Shown here in pieces: positions 25,137 to 34,578 of a stretch of DNA of 64,000 nucleotides. The notes under the pieces are model-generated. The model ran no database searches, was not told the origin of the DNA, and saw only the letters and a program-made list of their open reading frames with translations. The position numbers were made by a program, and so were the translations under genes. Within the stretch, counting starts at the first letter, position 1; every line of letters begins with the position of its first letter. The stretch comes from Alphaproteobacteria bacterium (lineage in GTDB: Bacteria > Pseudomonadota > Alphaproteobacteria > Rhizobiales > Xanthobacteraceae): positions 1,860,001-1,924,000 of the forward strand of contig JBBCGH010000001.1 of assembly GCA_037200445.1 (NCBI GenBank), in the 5' to 3' direction.

Positions 25137-26108
25137 TCAGCGCGGCGCAGCAGCGCGGGAGAGCCGGTCATTGATCGCTTCGCCGAGCCCCTCGTTCGGG
25201 ATCGGCATCACGGCGATCGCGCGCGCGCCGGAGGCATCGAGGGTGCGCAGGTGCGAGAACAGGTTGGCGGCAGCTTCGACGAGATCGCCCGATGCAGAAA
25301 GATTGAGCGTGCGTTCCACCTTTGGAGCGTCAACACCGAATGCGAGCAGCGCCTCGCCAACTCTCACGTCGTGCGCGTTGAGTCGCAAAGGCGTACGCGG
25401 CGCGTAGTGCGAGGCGAGCATCCCGGGTGCGAGCGGCGCTTCGTCCGACATCGGATGTTCGAGGTCGAGCAGCGCGTGGCCGAGCGCCTGCTCGATCTCC
25501 TCGCGCGGCAGGCCGCCGGGACGCAGCAGCGTCGGCATCTCGAGGCACGACACGATCGTCGACTCGATGCCCACATGGGTCGCACCGCCGTCGAGAATGA
25601 GATCGATGCGGCCGTCGAGATCCGCGCGCACGTGTGAGGCAGTCGTCGGCGACACGTGGCCGGATTGGTTGGCGGAAGGCGCGACCACCGGCTTGCCGAA
25701 TGCTTTCAAGAGATCGCGCGCGACCGGATGCGCCGGCACGCGCACCGCGATCGAGTCGAGCCCGGCCGTCGCCAGCTCCGACACCGGGCAGCCACCCATC
25801 TTCGGCAACACCAGCGTAAGCGGCCCGGGCCAGAACGCCTCCGCGAGTTTCTTCGCCCGGAACGAGAAGCGCGCAAGCGCAAACGCCGCCGCCGCGCTCG
25901 TCACATGCGCGATCAGCGGATTGAATCGCGGCCGGCCCTTGGCGGCGTAGAGCCGCGCAACCGCCTCGCCATTCGTCGCGTCGGCGCCGAGCCCGTAAAC
26001 CGTCTCGGTCGGAAACGCGACGAGCCCGCCATCGGCAAGCACGCGCGCCGCCGCCGCGATTGCGTCGCGGTCCGCGTTCAGCATGCGCGTGGTGAGTTCG
26101 ACAGCCAT
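25137..26108 (-). CDS. sua5: Threonylcarbamoyl-AMP synthase (Sua5 type)
   Basis: 323 residues from the ATG at 26108. Makes L-threonylcarbamoyladenylate for the universal t6A37 tRNA modification. The YrdC domain occupies the N-terminal two thirds: 'GLVAFPTETVYGLGADAT', 'KGRPRFNPLIAHV', 'PHPVARDLLKAFG' region and 'VVAPSANQSGHVSPT'. A Sua5-type C-terminal extension with 'LAPGMLASHYAPRTPLR' shows that this is the long Sua5 form, not short TsaC. The gene is essential in most bacteria. It is convergent with the cytochrome c gene, with the stops touching. Confidence 0.93.
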   Translation of the reverse strand: MAVELTTRMLNADRDAIAAAARVLADGGLVAFPTETVYGLGADATNGEAVARLYAAKGRPRFNPLIAHVTSAAAAFALARFSFRAKKLAEAFWPGPLTLVLPKMGGCPVSELATAGLDSIAVRVPAHPVARDLLKAFGKPVVAPSANQSGHVSPTTASHVRADLDGRIDLILDGGATHVGIESTIVSCLEMPTLLRPGGLPREEIEQALGHALLDLEHPMSDEAPLAPGMLASHYAPRTPLRLNAHDVRVGEALLAFGVDAPKVERTLNLSASGDLVEAAANLFSHLRTLDASGARAIAVMPIPNEGLGEAINDRLSRAAAPR

Positions 26109-26177
26109 GGCGCCTTTCGATATGGAAATGGCGCGGGTACATTGGCCAGCAAGCATGAGCCGTCAAGGGTTACCGTC

Positions 26178-27941
26178 ATGACCTACCGCGCGCCGGTTTC
26201 CGACATCGCCTTCACGCTCAAGCACTCCGCCGGGCTGAAGCAGGCGATGGAGGAGGGGCTTTACGGCGATCTTTCCGAGGACGTGGTCGACGCCGTGCTG
26301 GAGGAGGCCGGCAAGTTCGCCACCACCATGATCGCACCGCTCAATACGGTCGGCGACAGGCAGGGCACGCCCTTCCGGGACGGCGCGGTGACGATGCCGC
26401 CGGGCTGGAAGCAGGCCTACACTGCGTGGGCGCAGGGCGGCTGGAACGGGCTCGCGGCGCCCGAAGAATGGGGCGGGCAGGGGTTGCCTCATGCGCTCAA
26501 TTCCGCGTGCCTTGAGATGTGGAATTCGGCCTCGATGGCCTTCGGCATCGGCCCGGTGCTGACCATGGGCGCCATCGAGGCGCTGGAGAAGCACGGCGCG
26601 CAGGCGCTGAAGCAGAGATATCTCGCCAAGCTCACGACCGGTGAATGGACGGGCACGATGCAGCTTACCGAGCCGCAGGCGGGCTCGGATGTGGGCGCGC
26701 TGCGCTCCAAGGCCGAGCGCAATGGCGACGGCAGTTATCGCATCACCGGTTCGAAGATCTTCATCACCTACGGCGAGCATGATCTCACCGACAACATCAT
26801 TCATTTCGTGCTGGCGCGGCTGCCCGATGCGCCGCCCGGCACCAAGGGCATTTCGCTTTTTCTCGTTCCGAAGTTCTTCGTCAACGACGATGGCTCGATC
26901 GGCGCGCGCAACGACGCGCGCTGCCATTCGATCGAGCACAAGCTCGGCATCCATGGCTCGCCGACCTGCACGATGGTCTATGGCGACAAGGGCGGCGCGA
27001 CGGGCTGGCTGGTCGGTGAGGAGAACCGCGGGCTCAACTGCATGTTCACGATGATGAACAATGCGCGGCTCGCGGTCGGGCTGCAGGGCGTCGGCATTGC
27101 GGAACGCGCCACGCAACAGGCTTATGCCTATGCGAGCGACCGCAAGCAGGGCAGGGCGGGAGCGAACGCGTCGGCGCCGATCATTCTGCATCCGGACGTG
27201 CGGCGCATGCTGCTCACCATGCGGGCGCTCACCCATGCGGCGCGCGCGATCTGCTACGCGACCGGCGCCGCGATCGATCGCGCGACGCGGGCCAAGGACG
27301 ATGCGGCACGCAAGGCCGGCGACCAGCGCGCCTCGCTGCTGACGCCCATCGCCAAGGCCTTCTCGACCGACATCGGCACGGAAGTCGCTTCGCTCGGCGT
27401 GCAGGTGCACGGCGGCATGGGGTTTATCGAGGAGACCGGCGCGGCGCAGCACTATCGCGACGCGCGCATCGCGCAGATCTACGAGGGTACCAACGGCATC
27501 CAGGCGATCGATCTGGTCACGCGCAAGATCCCGATGATGGGCGGCGCGGTGGTGCGCGGCTATCTGGACGAGCTGCGCCGTACCGTTGCATCCGTGAAAG
27601 CGACGAACGATCCGGCCTTTGGCGCGACCGGCGTGCGCCTTTCCGATGCGGTCGAGAGCCTCGACCGCGCGACCGGGTGGCTCATCGGAAAGGTCGATAA
27701 ATCTCCCGACGCTGCGCTCGCCGGCGCCACGCCCTATCTGCGGCTGTTCGCGTCGGCCGCAGGCGGCTGCATGCTCGTGGAGGATGCGCTTGCCGAGAGC
27801 CGCGGCGGCAACGGCAATGGCCGCGTGGCGCTCGCGCGCTTCTTTGCCGAGAACATCGCCGTGCAGGCTGGCGGGCTCGAAATCACGATCACCGAAGGCG
27901 CGGAGTCGGTGTCCGATGCCGCGTTGCGCGGCGCCGCTTGA
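26178..27941 (+). CDS. Acyl-CoA dehydrogenase (DmdC / long C-terminal type)
   Basis: 587 residues from the ATG at 26178. The FAD acyl-CoA dehydrogenase core spans about 40-450: 'MQLTEPQAGSDVGALRSKA', 'MTMMNNARLAVGLQGVGIA' in the FMMN style, and the catalytic Glu in 'AQIYEGTNGIQAIDLVTRK'. The extra C-terminal domain is the kind seen in 3-methylmercaptopropionyl-CoA dehydrogenases (DmdC) and related enzymes. It begins 'MTYRAPVSDIAFTLKH', also typical. The substrate could be an aryl or sulfur-containing acyl-CoA; the frameshifted acrylyl-CoA reductase in this window would fit DMSP-like catabolism only loosely. The hydratase follows 7 bases downstream. Confidence 0.93.
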   Translation: MTYRAPVSDIAFTLKHSAGLKQAMEEGLYGDLSEDVVDAVLEEAGKFATTMIAPLNTVGDRQGTPFRDGAVTMPPGWKQAYTAWAQGGWNGLAAPEEWGGQGLPHALNSACLEMWNSASMAFGIGPVLTMGAIEALEKHGAQALKQRYLAKLTTGEWTGTMQLTEPQAGSDVGALRSKAERNGDGSYRITGSKIFITYGEHDLTDNIIHFVLARLPDAPPGTKGISLFLVPKFFVNDDGSIGARNDARCHSIEHKLGIHGSPTCTMVYGDKGGATGWLVGEENRGLNCMFTMMNNARLAVGLQGVGIAERATQQAYAYASDRKQGRAGANASAPIILHPDVRRMLLTMRALTHAARAICYATGAAIDRATRAKDDAARKAGDQRASLLTPIAKAFSTDIGTEVASLGVQVHGGMGFIEETGAAQHYRDARIAQIYEGTNGIQAIDLVTRKIPMMGGAVVRGYLDELRRTVASVKATNDPAFGATGVRLSDAVESLDRATGWLIGKVDKSPDAALAGATPYLRLFASAAGGCMLVEDALAESRGGNGNGRVALARFFAENIAVQAGGLEITITEGAESVSDAALRGAA

Positions 27942-27948
27942 GGAACCC

Positions 27949-28701
27949 ATGACCGACCACGTCATCGTCACCGACGAAGGGCCGATCCGCACGATCCGGA
28001 TGAATCGCCCGGAGAAGAAGAATGCGCTGACCTTCGCGATGTACGACGCGATGTCGGAGGCTATTACCAGCGCGGGCGGCTCCTCGCCGATCCGCTGTCT
28101 GGTGATCTGCGGCGCACCGGGTGCGTTTTCGGCGGGGAATGACTTGGGCGACTTCATGAAGGCCGCGACCGGCGGCCAGGGGCTCGGCAACTCGATCCTG
28201 AATTTCCTCTACACGCTGGTGCGCTGCGAACGACCCTTGGTCGCTGCGGTCACCGGCGTTGCCGTCGGCATCGGCACCACCATGATGCTCCACTGCGACT
28301 ACGCGGTCGCGGCGAACGATGCGCGCTTCTCCACGCCGTTCGTCGCGCTCGGGCTGGTGCCGGAAGCGGGCTCCAGCCTGATCGCGCCGCGCCTGATGGG
28401 GCATCGGCGCGCGTTCGAACTGCTGGTGATGGGCAAGCCGTTCAACGGCGAGGAGGCGAAGGCGATTGGCCTTGTCAATCAGGTGGCGCCGGCCGACCAG
28501 GTGGAAGCCGAGGCAATGAAGGCTGCGCAAGCCATTGCCGCGCTGCCGCCCGAAGGCGTCGCCATCTCGCGCCGCCTGATGAAGGGCACGCCGGACGACG
28601 TGGTGAAGCGCATCGACGAGGAGGCGGCGGCGTTCGGGCAGCGGCTGTCGTCCACGGAGGCGCGGCAGGCCTTCGCGGCGTTTTTCGCGCGCAAAAAGTA
28701 G
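27949..28701 (+). CDS. Enoyl-CoA hydratase / isomerase family protein
   Basis: 250 residues from the ATG at 27949, after GAGGAACCC and 7 bases past the dehydrogenase stop. Crotonase fold: 'GAFSAGNDLGDFM' is the first oxyanion loop, 'AAVTGVAVGIGTTMMLHCD' the second. 'VALGLVPEAGSSLIAPRLMG' contains the region with the catalytic Glu (here PEAG). It hydrates or isomerises enoyl-CoA from the preceding dehydrogenase. The two form a beta-oxidation-type operon. Substrate specificity cannot be read. Confidence 0.92.
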   Translation: MTDHVIVTDEGPIRTIRMNRPEKKNALTFAMYDAMSEAITSAGGSSPIRCLVICGAPGAFSAGNDLGDFMKAATGGQGLGNSILNFLYTLVRCERPLVAAVTGVAVGIGTTMMLHCDYAVAANDARFSTPFVALGLVPEAGSSLIAPRLMGHRRAFELLVMGKPFNGEEAKAIGLVNQVAPADQVEAEAMKAAQAIAALPPEGVAISRRLMKGTPDDVVKRIDEEAAAFGQRLSSTEARQAFAAFFARKK

Positions 28702-28711
28702 TACCGCGCTC

Positions 28712-28807
28712 GTCATGCCCCGCGAAGGCGGGGCATCCAGTAAACACCAGCCGAGCGATATCGCTGCGACTGCGTCTACTGGATCGCCCGCCTTCGCGGG
28801 CGATGAC
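28712..28807. repeat. GTCATGCC...ACTGG palindromic element, copy 3
   Basis: Ends GTCATGCCCCGCGAAGGCG and CGCCTTCGCGGGCGATGAC. The inner arms are CCAGTA and TACTGG. It starts 10 bases after the hydratase stop, between convergent genes. Confidence 0.85.
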
Positions 28808-28832
28808 GACCGAGTGTCCGCGAGAGCGTCGC

Positions 28833-29777
28833 TTAGAGCGCCTTCAGACCCGCTTCGATCTGCTTGCGCCGTCCCTCCAGGAACGGCGGCAGCACCAGCT
28901 TCTCGCCGAGTCTGTCCATCGGCTCGTCGACGCCGAAGCCGGGGCCATCGCTGGCGATTTCGAACAGGATGCCGTTCGGCTCGCGGAAATAGAGACTGCG
29001 GAACCAGAAGCGGTCGACCTTGCCGGAGTTCGGCACGCTCAGTTTGTTCAAACGTTCGGCCCAGGCATCGTATTCATTGTCGGGCGTGCGGAACGCGACG
29101 TGATGCACGCCGCCCGCGCCCTGGCTTGCGGGGCGGAGGTCCGGCTGCACCGCGACGTGCAGCTCCGCGCCCGCGCCGCCTTCGCCCATCTGGTAGACGT
29201 GCACGGTGTGCTTCGCGCTATCGGGATGCGGATAGGTGCGCACCTCGCGCATGCTCATCAGCGTGGTGAGCACTGCGTCAGTGGCTTTAAGGTTCGGCAC
29301 GCTCAGCGTGATCGGCCCGAGCCCGCGGATTTGCTGCGCCGCCGGCACCGGGCTCTTCTCCCAGGGGTAAGCTTCGCCCTTGGCTCCGTCGTCGATCAGT
29401 GAGAGCCGCTGCCCTTCCGGGTCCTCGAAGTCGAGGGTCATGCGGTTATCGCGCTCGATGATCTCAGCCGTCTTCACGCCGGCCTCGTTGAGGCGCTCCT
29501 TCCACCAGGTGAAGCTTTCCGGTCCGGCGATGCGCAGGCCGGTGCGCGCGATCGAGTGCGTGCCGTGGCTCTCGGGAGGCGCCGGCCAGTCGAAGAAGGT
29601 GAGGTCGGTGCCGGGCCGCGCCAGCGCGTCGGCATAGAACAGGTGATAGGCGGAGGTATCGTCCTGGTTGACGGTCTTCTTCACCATCCGCATGCCCATC
29701 GTGCCGGTGTAGAAGCGCTTGTTGCCTACCGCGTCGGCCGAAATCGCGGTCAGGTGATGAATGCCGGTGAGCTGCAT
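28833..29777 (-). CDS. Ring-cleaving dioxygenase, VOC superfamily
   Basis: 314 residues from the ATG at 29777. Two vicinal-oxygen-chelate modules. The first begins '[15 protein letters not shown]' (metal His) and the second '[17 protein letters not shown]' (metal His), with a later metal Glu region '[16 protein letters not shown]'. This is the pattern of hydroquinone-type dioxygenases (MhqO/LinE-like, Fe(II)-dependent extradiol cleavage). In relatives these enzymes open (methyl)hydroquinone. It is divergent from the SDR at 29876, so the two may share a control region. Substrate is inferred. Confidence 0.88.
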   Translation of the reverse strand: MQLTGIHHLTAISADAVGNKRFYTGTMGMRMVKKTVNQDDTSAYHLFYADALARPGTDLTFFDWPAPPESHGTHSIARTGLRIAGPESFTWWKERLNEAGVKTAEIIERDNRMTLDFEDPEGQRLSLIDDGAKGEAYPWEKSPVPAAQQIRGLGPITLSVPNLKATDAVLTTLMSMREVRTYPHPDSAKHTVHVYQMGEGGAGAELHVAVQPDLRPASQGAGGVHHVAFRTPDNEYDAWAERLNKLSVPNSGKVDRFWFRSLYFREPNGILFEIASDGPGFGVDEPMDRLGEKLVLPPFLEGRRKQIEAGLKAL

Positions 29778-29875
29778 GGCGCCCTCGTTGATTGGTCGGC
29801 CGTGATGTAGGCTGGCGAGCACGCAATTGCGAGGCACGGCAAGGTCCGTTTGCAGGATTGCCGGGGAGAAAAGCC

Positions 29876-30736
29876 ATGTCGCTCGAGGGCAAGACGCTGT
29901 TCATCACCGGGGCCTCGCGCGGCATCGGGCTGGCGATCGCGCTCCGTGCGGCGCGCGACGGCGCCAATATCGCGGTCGCCGCCAAGACCGACACGCCACA
30001 CCCGAAACTGCCCGGCACGATCCACACCGCCGCCGCCGAGATCGAGGCGGCCGGCGGCAAGGCGCTGCCCATGGTGGTCGATGTGCGCGACGAGGAGAAC
30101 GTCAAGCAGGCGCTCGACGCGACGGCGGAGAAGTTCGGCGGCATCGATATCGTGGTGAACAACGCGAGCGCGATCCAGCTCACCAATTCGCAGCAGACCG
30201 ACATGCGCCGCTTCGACCTGATGCATCAGATCAATGCGCGTGGCACCTTCATGGTCAGCAAGCACGCGATCCCGCATCTGCTGAAGGCTGCAAACCCGCA
30301 CATCCTGATGCTCTCGCCGCCGCTCGACATGAAAGAGAAATGGTTCGCGGCCTACACGGCCTATTCGATGGCGAAGTTCGGCATGAGCCTTGTCGTGCTG
30401 GGCCTGGCCGGCGAACTTAAGGGCAAGGTCGCGGTCAATGCGCTGTGGCCGCGCACCACGATCGCGACCGCGGCGGTGAAGAACCTGCTCGGCGGCGACG
30501 CGCTGATGCGCGCCTCGCGCACGCCGGAGATTCTCAGCGACGCGGCCTATGCGATCTTCAACAAGCCGAAGACCTTCACCGGCAATTTCCTGCTCGACGA
30601 TACGTTCCTGACCGGCGAAGGCGTGACTGATTTCGACAAATACCGCGCCGACCCGACGCAGCGCCTGCAGGTCGATTTCTTCGTGCCCGACGACATGCCG
30701 CCGCCGAAGGGGGTGAGCCTGGAGAAGCTCGCCTAA
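29876..30736 (+). CDS. Short-chain dehydrogenase/reductase (HSDL2-like)
   Basis: 286 residues from the ATG at 29876, after GGGGAGAAAAG. Rossmann motif '[16 protein letters not shown]', '[13 protein letters not shown]', '[11 protein letters not shown]'. The catalytic region '[20 protein letters not shown]' shortened here to the SPP and YTAYSMAK pieces, with Tyr and Lys of YxxxK. The SPPLDM and '[14 protein letters not shown]' motifs mark the HSDL2-like group of 3-hydroxysteroid or fatty-acyl SDRs. It probably oxidises or reduces a hydroxyacyl compound with NAD(P). It is followed by the HDAC-family gene 41 bases downstream. Confidence 0.92.
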   Translation: MSLEGKTLFITGASRGIGLAIALRAARDGANIAVAAKTDTPHPKLPGTIHTAAAEIEAAGGKALPMVVDVRDEENVKQALDATAEKFGGIDIVVNNASAIQLTNSQQTDMRRFDLMHQINARGTFMVSKHAIPHLLKAANPHILMLSPPLDMKEKWFAAYTAYSMAKFGMSLVVLGLAGELKGKVAVNALWPRTTIATAAVKNLLGGDALMRASRTPEILSDAAYAIFNKPKTFTGNFLLDDTFLTGEGVTDFDKYRADPTQRLQVDFFVPDDMPPPKGVSLEKLA

Positions 30737-30777
30737 TGGCCTAGGTCCGACGCGGTCGATGGCCTATATCTGACCGC

Positions 30778-31707
30778 ATGACCACGCTCCTGCTCAGCCA
30801 CCCCGCCTGTCTCAATCACCTGATGCCGATGGGGCACCCCGAGCGGCCGGACCGCTTGCGCGCGGTCGAGCGCGCGCTGGAGCATGAGAAGTTCCAGTCG
30901 CTGGCGCGTGAGCAGGCGCCGGTGGCGAGTCTCGAAACCGTCGCGCTCGCGCATCCGCGTGAGTACATCGAGGAAGTCCGCGCGGCCTCGCCCAAGGAGG
31001 GCATGGTGCGGCTCGATGCTGATACTTCAATGTCGCCGGGCACGTTCGAGGCGGTGCTGCGTGCGGCCGGCGGCGCCTGCCTTGCGGTCGACGAGGTGAT
31101 GGGCAAGAAGGTTGCGAACGCATTTGTGGCGACGCGGCCGCCCGGCCATCACGCCGAGACCGCGACACCGATGGGCTTCTGCCTGTTCAACAGCGCGGCA
31201 ATCGCGGCACGCCACGCGCAGAAGAGCCACGGCGCCGAGCGCGTCGCGATCGTCGATTTCGACGTGCATCACGGCAATGGCAGCCAGGACATTTTCTGGA
31301 ACGACCCGACCGTGATGTATTGCTCGACGCACCAGATGCCGCTCTATCCCGGCACCGGCGCGGTCTCGGAGCGCGGTGCGCAGAACACCATCGTGAACGC
31401 GCCGCTCCGCCCAGGCGACGGCGGCGACCAGTTCAAGGATGCGATGCAGACCACGATCCTGCCGCGGCTCGAAAGCTTCGGTCCCGACCTGATCATCATC
31501 TCGGCCGGCTTCGACGCGCACATGCGCGATCCGCTCGCCAACCTGAATTTCGTCGAGGCGGACTATACCTGGGTGACGCAGAGGCTGATGGAGGTCGCCG
31601 ACCGGCACGCGAATGGCCGTGTGGTTTCGCTGCTCGAAGGCGGGTATGACCTGGAGGGGCTTGCGAAATCGGTGGCCGCGCACGTCACCGCGCTGATGCG
31701 GGGGTAG
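30778..31707 (+). CDS. Histone-deacetylase-family amidohydrolase
   Basis: 309 residues. Class II-type HDAC / acetylpolyamine amidohydrolase fold: 'HPERPDRLRAVERAL', 'ATRPPGHHAETATPMGFCLF', the zinc motif 'VDFDVHHGNGSQDIFW' (Asp and His ligands) and 'IIISAGFDAHMRDPLA' (second Asp ligand). It ends with 'VSLLEGGYDLEGLAKSV', the active-site Gly-rich loop. In bacteria such enzymes deacetylate acetylated polyamines, small amides or proteins. Two SET-domain genes lie 15 kb away in this window, but no link is shown. Typically a neighbour of xseB in related genomes, as here. Confidence 0.93.
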   Translation: MTTLLLSHPACLNHLMPMGHPERPDRLRAVERALEHEKFQSLAREQAPVASLETVALAHPREYIEEVRAASPKEGMVRLDADTSMSPGTFEAVLRAAGGACLAVDEVMGKKVANAFVATRPPGHHAETATPMGFCLFNSAAIAARHAQKSHGAERVAIVDFDVHHGNGSQDIFWNDPTVMYCSTHQMPLYPGTGAVSERGAQNTIVNAPLRPGDGGDQFKDAMQTTILPRLESFGPDLIIISAGFDAHMRDPLANLNFVEADYTWVTQRLMEVADRHANGRVVSLLEGGYDLEGLAKSVAAHVTALMRG

Positions 31708-31716
31708 CGCTCCGGC

Positions 31717-31808
31717 GTCATGCCCCGCGAAGGCGGGGCATCCAGTAAGCGATGAGCAAAGTTACATATTCTGTGGCTACTGGATCATCCGCCTTCGCGG
31801 ATGATGAC
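31717..31808. repeat. GTCATGCC...ACTGG palindromic element, copy 4
   Basis: Starts with the same GTCATGCCCCGCGAAGGCG as copy 3, ends CCGCCTTCGCGGATGATGAC, and has inner CCAGTA / TACTGG arms. It begins 9 bases after the HDAC stop and ends 30 bases before the xseB start, so it lies inside the presumed transcript. Confidence 0.85.
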
Positions 31809-31838
31809 AGGGGTGGCGAGTCGCACTATCAGAGTCCC

Positions 31839-32090
31839 ATGGCCGACAACCCCAATGCCGACGTCGCAAAGTTGTCCTTCGAGAAGGCGCTCGCCGAGCT
31901 CGAGCAGATCGTGCAGAAGCTCGAACGCGGCGATGTCGCGCTCGAGGAATCGGTCACGATCTATGAGCGCGGCGAGGTGTTGAAACGGCGCTGCGAGGAA
32001 CTGCTGCGGCAGGCCGAGGCGCGGGTCGAAAAGATCACCCTCGACGCGACTGGCAAGCCGACCGGAACCGAGCCGCTGGATGTGAAGTGA
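31839..32090 (+). CDS. xseB: Exodeoxyribonuclease VII small subunit
   Basis: 83 residues from the ATG at 31839. The conserved helix '[20 protein letters not shown]' with '[19 protein letters not shown]' and '[15 protein letters not shown]' is the XseB family pattern. XseB binds XseA to make the exonuclease that degrades single-stranded DNA in repair. No xseA is in the window. The gene is followed by convergent genes, so it ends the HDAC-xseB transcript. From memory, xseB and dxs are neighbours in related genomes; here about 8.4 kb lies between them. Confidence 0.93.
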   Translation: MADNPNADVAKLSFEKALAELEQIVQKLERGDVALEESVTIYERGEVLKRRCEELLRQAEARVEKITLDATGKPTGTEPLDVK

Positions 32091-32094
32091 CGGT

Positions 32095-32667
32095 CTAGAC
32101 CTTCCTGCACACCAGCAACGACTTGAACGTGCCGTTCCGCTCCAGCTTCATCTCGCGCGCCAGCGTCTCGACGATCGCCTCTGCCTTGTCGAAGGCAAAC
32201 GAGCCCGTGTAGAACAGCACATGGCCGCCGGGCCGCATGCGCTCGAGCAGCAGGCGCGCCAGTCCGAGATCGTCCATGCCGCCATACTCCGGCGTTGTGG
32301 TGTTCGCGCCGATATATTCGCCGGCGTGGAACATGGTGGCGACATCGAGCGGCGGAATGAGCTTCGGGTTCGTCAGATACGCATCGCCGAAATAGGCGAC
32401 ATAGCTTTTCAAGATCGCCGGCCGCTCCAGGGCGAGCTTGATGTAGGTGTCGTATTCAGTCGGCGAGGCCGTGATGGCGAACACGGCGTTGCCGGCGCCG
32501 TTCGCAGCCTGCGTCAGCCCGACGATGTGATGCGTGCCGGTGCCGAAGTGATAGATCGCCTTGCCGGTGATGCCGTTCGTTTCGAGCCACTGGTTGAAAT
32601 GGATGTCGCAGGGACACTGGGCCTCGTCGAGGTCCCACTTCGCGTCCCAGAAATTCATCTTCAGCAT
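32095..32667 (-). CDS. Conserved hypothetical, methyltransferase-like C-terminus
   Basis: 190 residues. No signal peptide. The C-terminal part 'RMRPGGHVLFYTGSFAFDKA' followed by 'AIVETLAREMKLERNGTF' and 'LLVCRKV' looks like the last strands of a class I methyltransferase fold. The N-terminal part ('MNFWDAKWDLDEAQCPCDI', 'TGKAIYHFGTGTHHIVGLT') has a GxGT-like loop. The cofactor-binding motif I is not convincing, so I call it a methyltransferase-like hypothetical. It ends 4 bases after the xseB stop and is convergent with it. Confidence 0.7.
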   Translation of the reverse strand: MLKMNFWDAKWDLDEAQCPCDIHFNQWLETNGITGKAIYHFGTGTHHIVGLTQAANGAGNAVFAITASPTEYDTYIKLALERPAILKSYVAYFGDAYLTNPKLIPPLDVATMFHAGEYIGANTTTPEYGGMDDLGLARLLLERMRPGGHVLFYTGSFAFDKAEAIVETLAREMKLERNGTFKSLLVCRKV

Positions 32668-32783
32668 TTAGGTCGAATGCCCCGGAGCCCCGCGCGAGGT
32701 TTGAATGACCGCGCCGGAGCGTTCAAGCGGGAATCCGTGGCCTGCGACAAAGCGACAGGTGAGTGCACTGCAGCAGAGTCGCC

Positions 32784-34520
32784 CTACGCCGTGACCAGGA
32801 CCGGCCTTGCCTTCGCCGAAGCGGGCGCCCCGGCAAGGACGATGGCGCGGCGGTGCAGTGCCGACAGCGCGGCGGGCCGGCCGATCGAGATCACGATCGT
32901 CTCCGGCAGATGCTGCGCGATCGTGCGGTAAAGCTCCGCGCCGTCGCTTTCCTCCAGCGTTGTCACGGCCTCGTCGAGAAGGAGCACCGCTGGCCGCGCG
33001 ATCAGTGCGCGCGCGAATGCGACGCGCTGCTGCTCACCGCCCGAAAGGACGGTGCCCCATTCGGCTTCCTCGTCGAGCCGGTCGGCGAGGTGGCCAAGCC
33101 CGGCGGCCGCCATGGCTTCGCGCAGGGCGGTGTCGTCCACTTTCTCGGCAAGCGTCGGGTAGGCGAGGGCCTGACGCAGCGTGCCGAGCGGGAAGTAGGG
33201 CCGTTGCGGCAGTGCGAGCACGCGCCCGCCCGCGGGCAGCCGGACCGTGCCGTCGCCCAGCGGCCACAGGTGGGCGAGCGCGCGGAACACGCTCGATTTA
33301 CCGGAGCCCGACGGGCCGCTCACCAGCAGGCCTTCGCCGGGCTTGAGCGCGACGTTCGATACCGACGCGATCGGTTCGCCGGAGGCGAGGCGCACGGTCA
33401 GATGGTCGATCGCGAGATCGTAGCCTGCGGTTTCGACGAATGCGATGTTCGCGAGCGGGTCGCGATAACTGTCCACCACCGTCATGGCGGCTTCGAACTG
33501 GGCGAGCCGGTCCACGATCGCCTTCCACTCGGCGATCTTCGGATAGGCCCCGATGCAGAACGCAAACGCGCCCTCGACACGCTGAAAGGTGAGGTGCGCC
33601 TGGATGAGGGCGCCAAGCGGAATTGCACCGGTGAGATAGGCGGGACTGACGACGAGGATCGGGAACACGGTCGAGACGTGCCCATAGCCCGCGGTGAACG
33701 CGATCAGCCGCGTCTGCCGCGCGACCAGCGTCGTCCAGTTGCGCACCAGCCGGGCAAAGCGCGCGCGCAGCTCCGCGCGCTCGACCGCTTCGCCACCCAT
33801 CAGCGCGACCGGTTCCTCGTTGTCGGTGACGCGCGCCATCGCGAAGCGGAAGTCGGACTCGTAGCGCTGCTGCGAGAACTGCAGCGGGATCAGGCGCCAG
33901 CCGATCAGATGCGCCACCAGCGTGCCGATGCCCGCATAGGCAAGCGCCGTGAAGACGAGATAGCCAGGAAACGCGAAATCGCGCCCGAACAGCGGCAGTG
34001 GCGTGGTTGCCGAGAGGCCCCACAGGATGATGGCGAAGGAAAAGAGCGCGACCACGCTTTGCAGGAGCCCGGTGCCGAGCTCGTGCGTGCGCTGCACGAA
34101 CAGGAGGATGTCGTTGCCGATGCGCAAATGGATGTTGTCGACCGTATTGTCGACGAAGCGCAGCCGGTAGTGGCGGCCGTTCGACATCCACATCGCGACG
34201 TAGCGCTCGGTCATGAAGCGGCGCACGCGGATCTGCAGCGTGGTGCCGAAGAAATACTGGGCCATGCCGACCGCGATCGCGCCCATGGTGATGAACACGA
34301 AGATGAGGAGCTCTCGCTTGAACGCGTCCCAGTCGCGCGCCTCGAGCGCATTGAAGAAGCGCGCGTTCCACTGGATCACCGTCACCGCCACCGCCACGAA
34401 CCCGAGCTCGCCCGCGACTACCCCGGCAAGGAGCCCGCGCGCGACCCAGCGCTCGTCGGAGCGGAAATAGGGCAGCGCGAGGGTCAAGAAAGTACGGAGG
34501 GCGGCGATGATGCGGCTCAT
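32784..34520 (-). CDS. ABC transporter, fused permease and ATPase (SbmA/BacA-YddA type)
   Basis: 578 residues. The N-terminal transmembrane domain (about 1-300) has the SbmA/BacA-like permease pattern 'YVAMWMSNGRHYRLRFVDNT' and 'NIHLRIGNDILLFVQRTHEL'. The ABC domain has Walker A 'VSGPSGSGKSSVFRAL', signature 'LSGGEQQRVAFARAL' and Walker B 'VLLLDEAVTTLEE'. The family exports or imports peptides, long-chain or very-long-chain acyl groups or vitamins; BacA-like members influence sensitivity to cationic peptides. The substrate is unknown. No partner gene adjoins, and it functions as a homodimer in relatives. Confidence 0.9.
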   Translation of the reverse strand: MSRIIAALRTFLTLALPYFRSDERWVARGLLAGVVAGELGFVAVAVTVIQWNARFFNALEARDWDAFKRELLIFVFITMGAIAVGMAQYFFGTTLQIRVRRFMTERYVAMWMSNGRHYRLRFVDNTVDNIHLRIGNDILLFVQRTHELGTGLLQSVVALFSFAIILWGLSATTPLPLFGRDFAFPGYLVFTALAYAGIGTLVAHLIGWRLIPLQFSQQRYESDFRFAMARVTDNEEPVALMGGEAVERAELRARFARLVRNWTTLVARQTRLIAFTAGYGHVSTVFPILVVSPAYLTGAIPLGALIQAHLTFQRVEGAFAFCIGAYPKIAEWKAIVDRLAQFEAAMTVVDSYRDPLANIAFVETAGYDLAIDHLTVRLASGEPIASVSNVALKPGEGLLVSGPSGSGKSSVFRALAHLWPLGDGTVRLPAGGRVLALPQRPYFPLGTLRQALAYPTLAEKVDDTALREAMAAAGLGHLADRLDEEAEWGTVLSGGEQQRVAFARALIARPAVLLLDEAVTTLEESDGAELYRTIAQHLPETIVISIGRPAALSALHRRAIVLAGAPASAKARPVLVTA

Positions 34521-34578
34521 TGTGCGGGCTCGTTATTGGCGAGCCGCACTCATAGCACGATATGCGCGCCGCAAAGGT

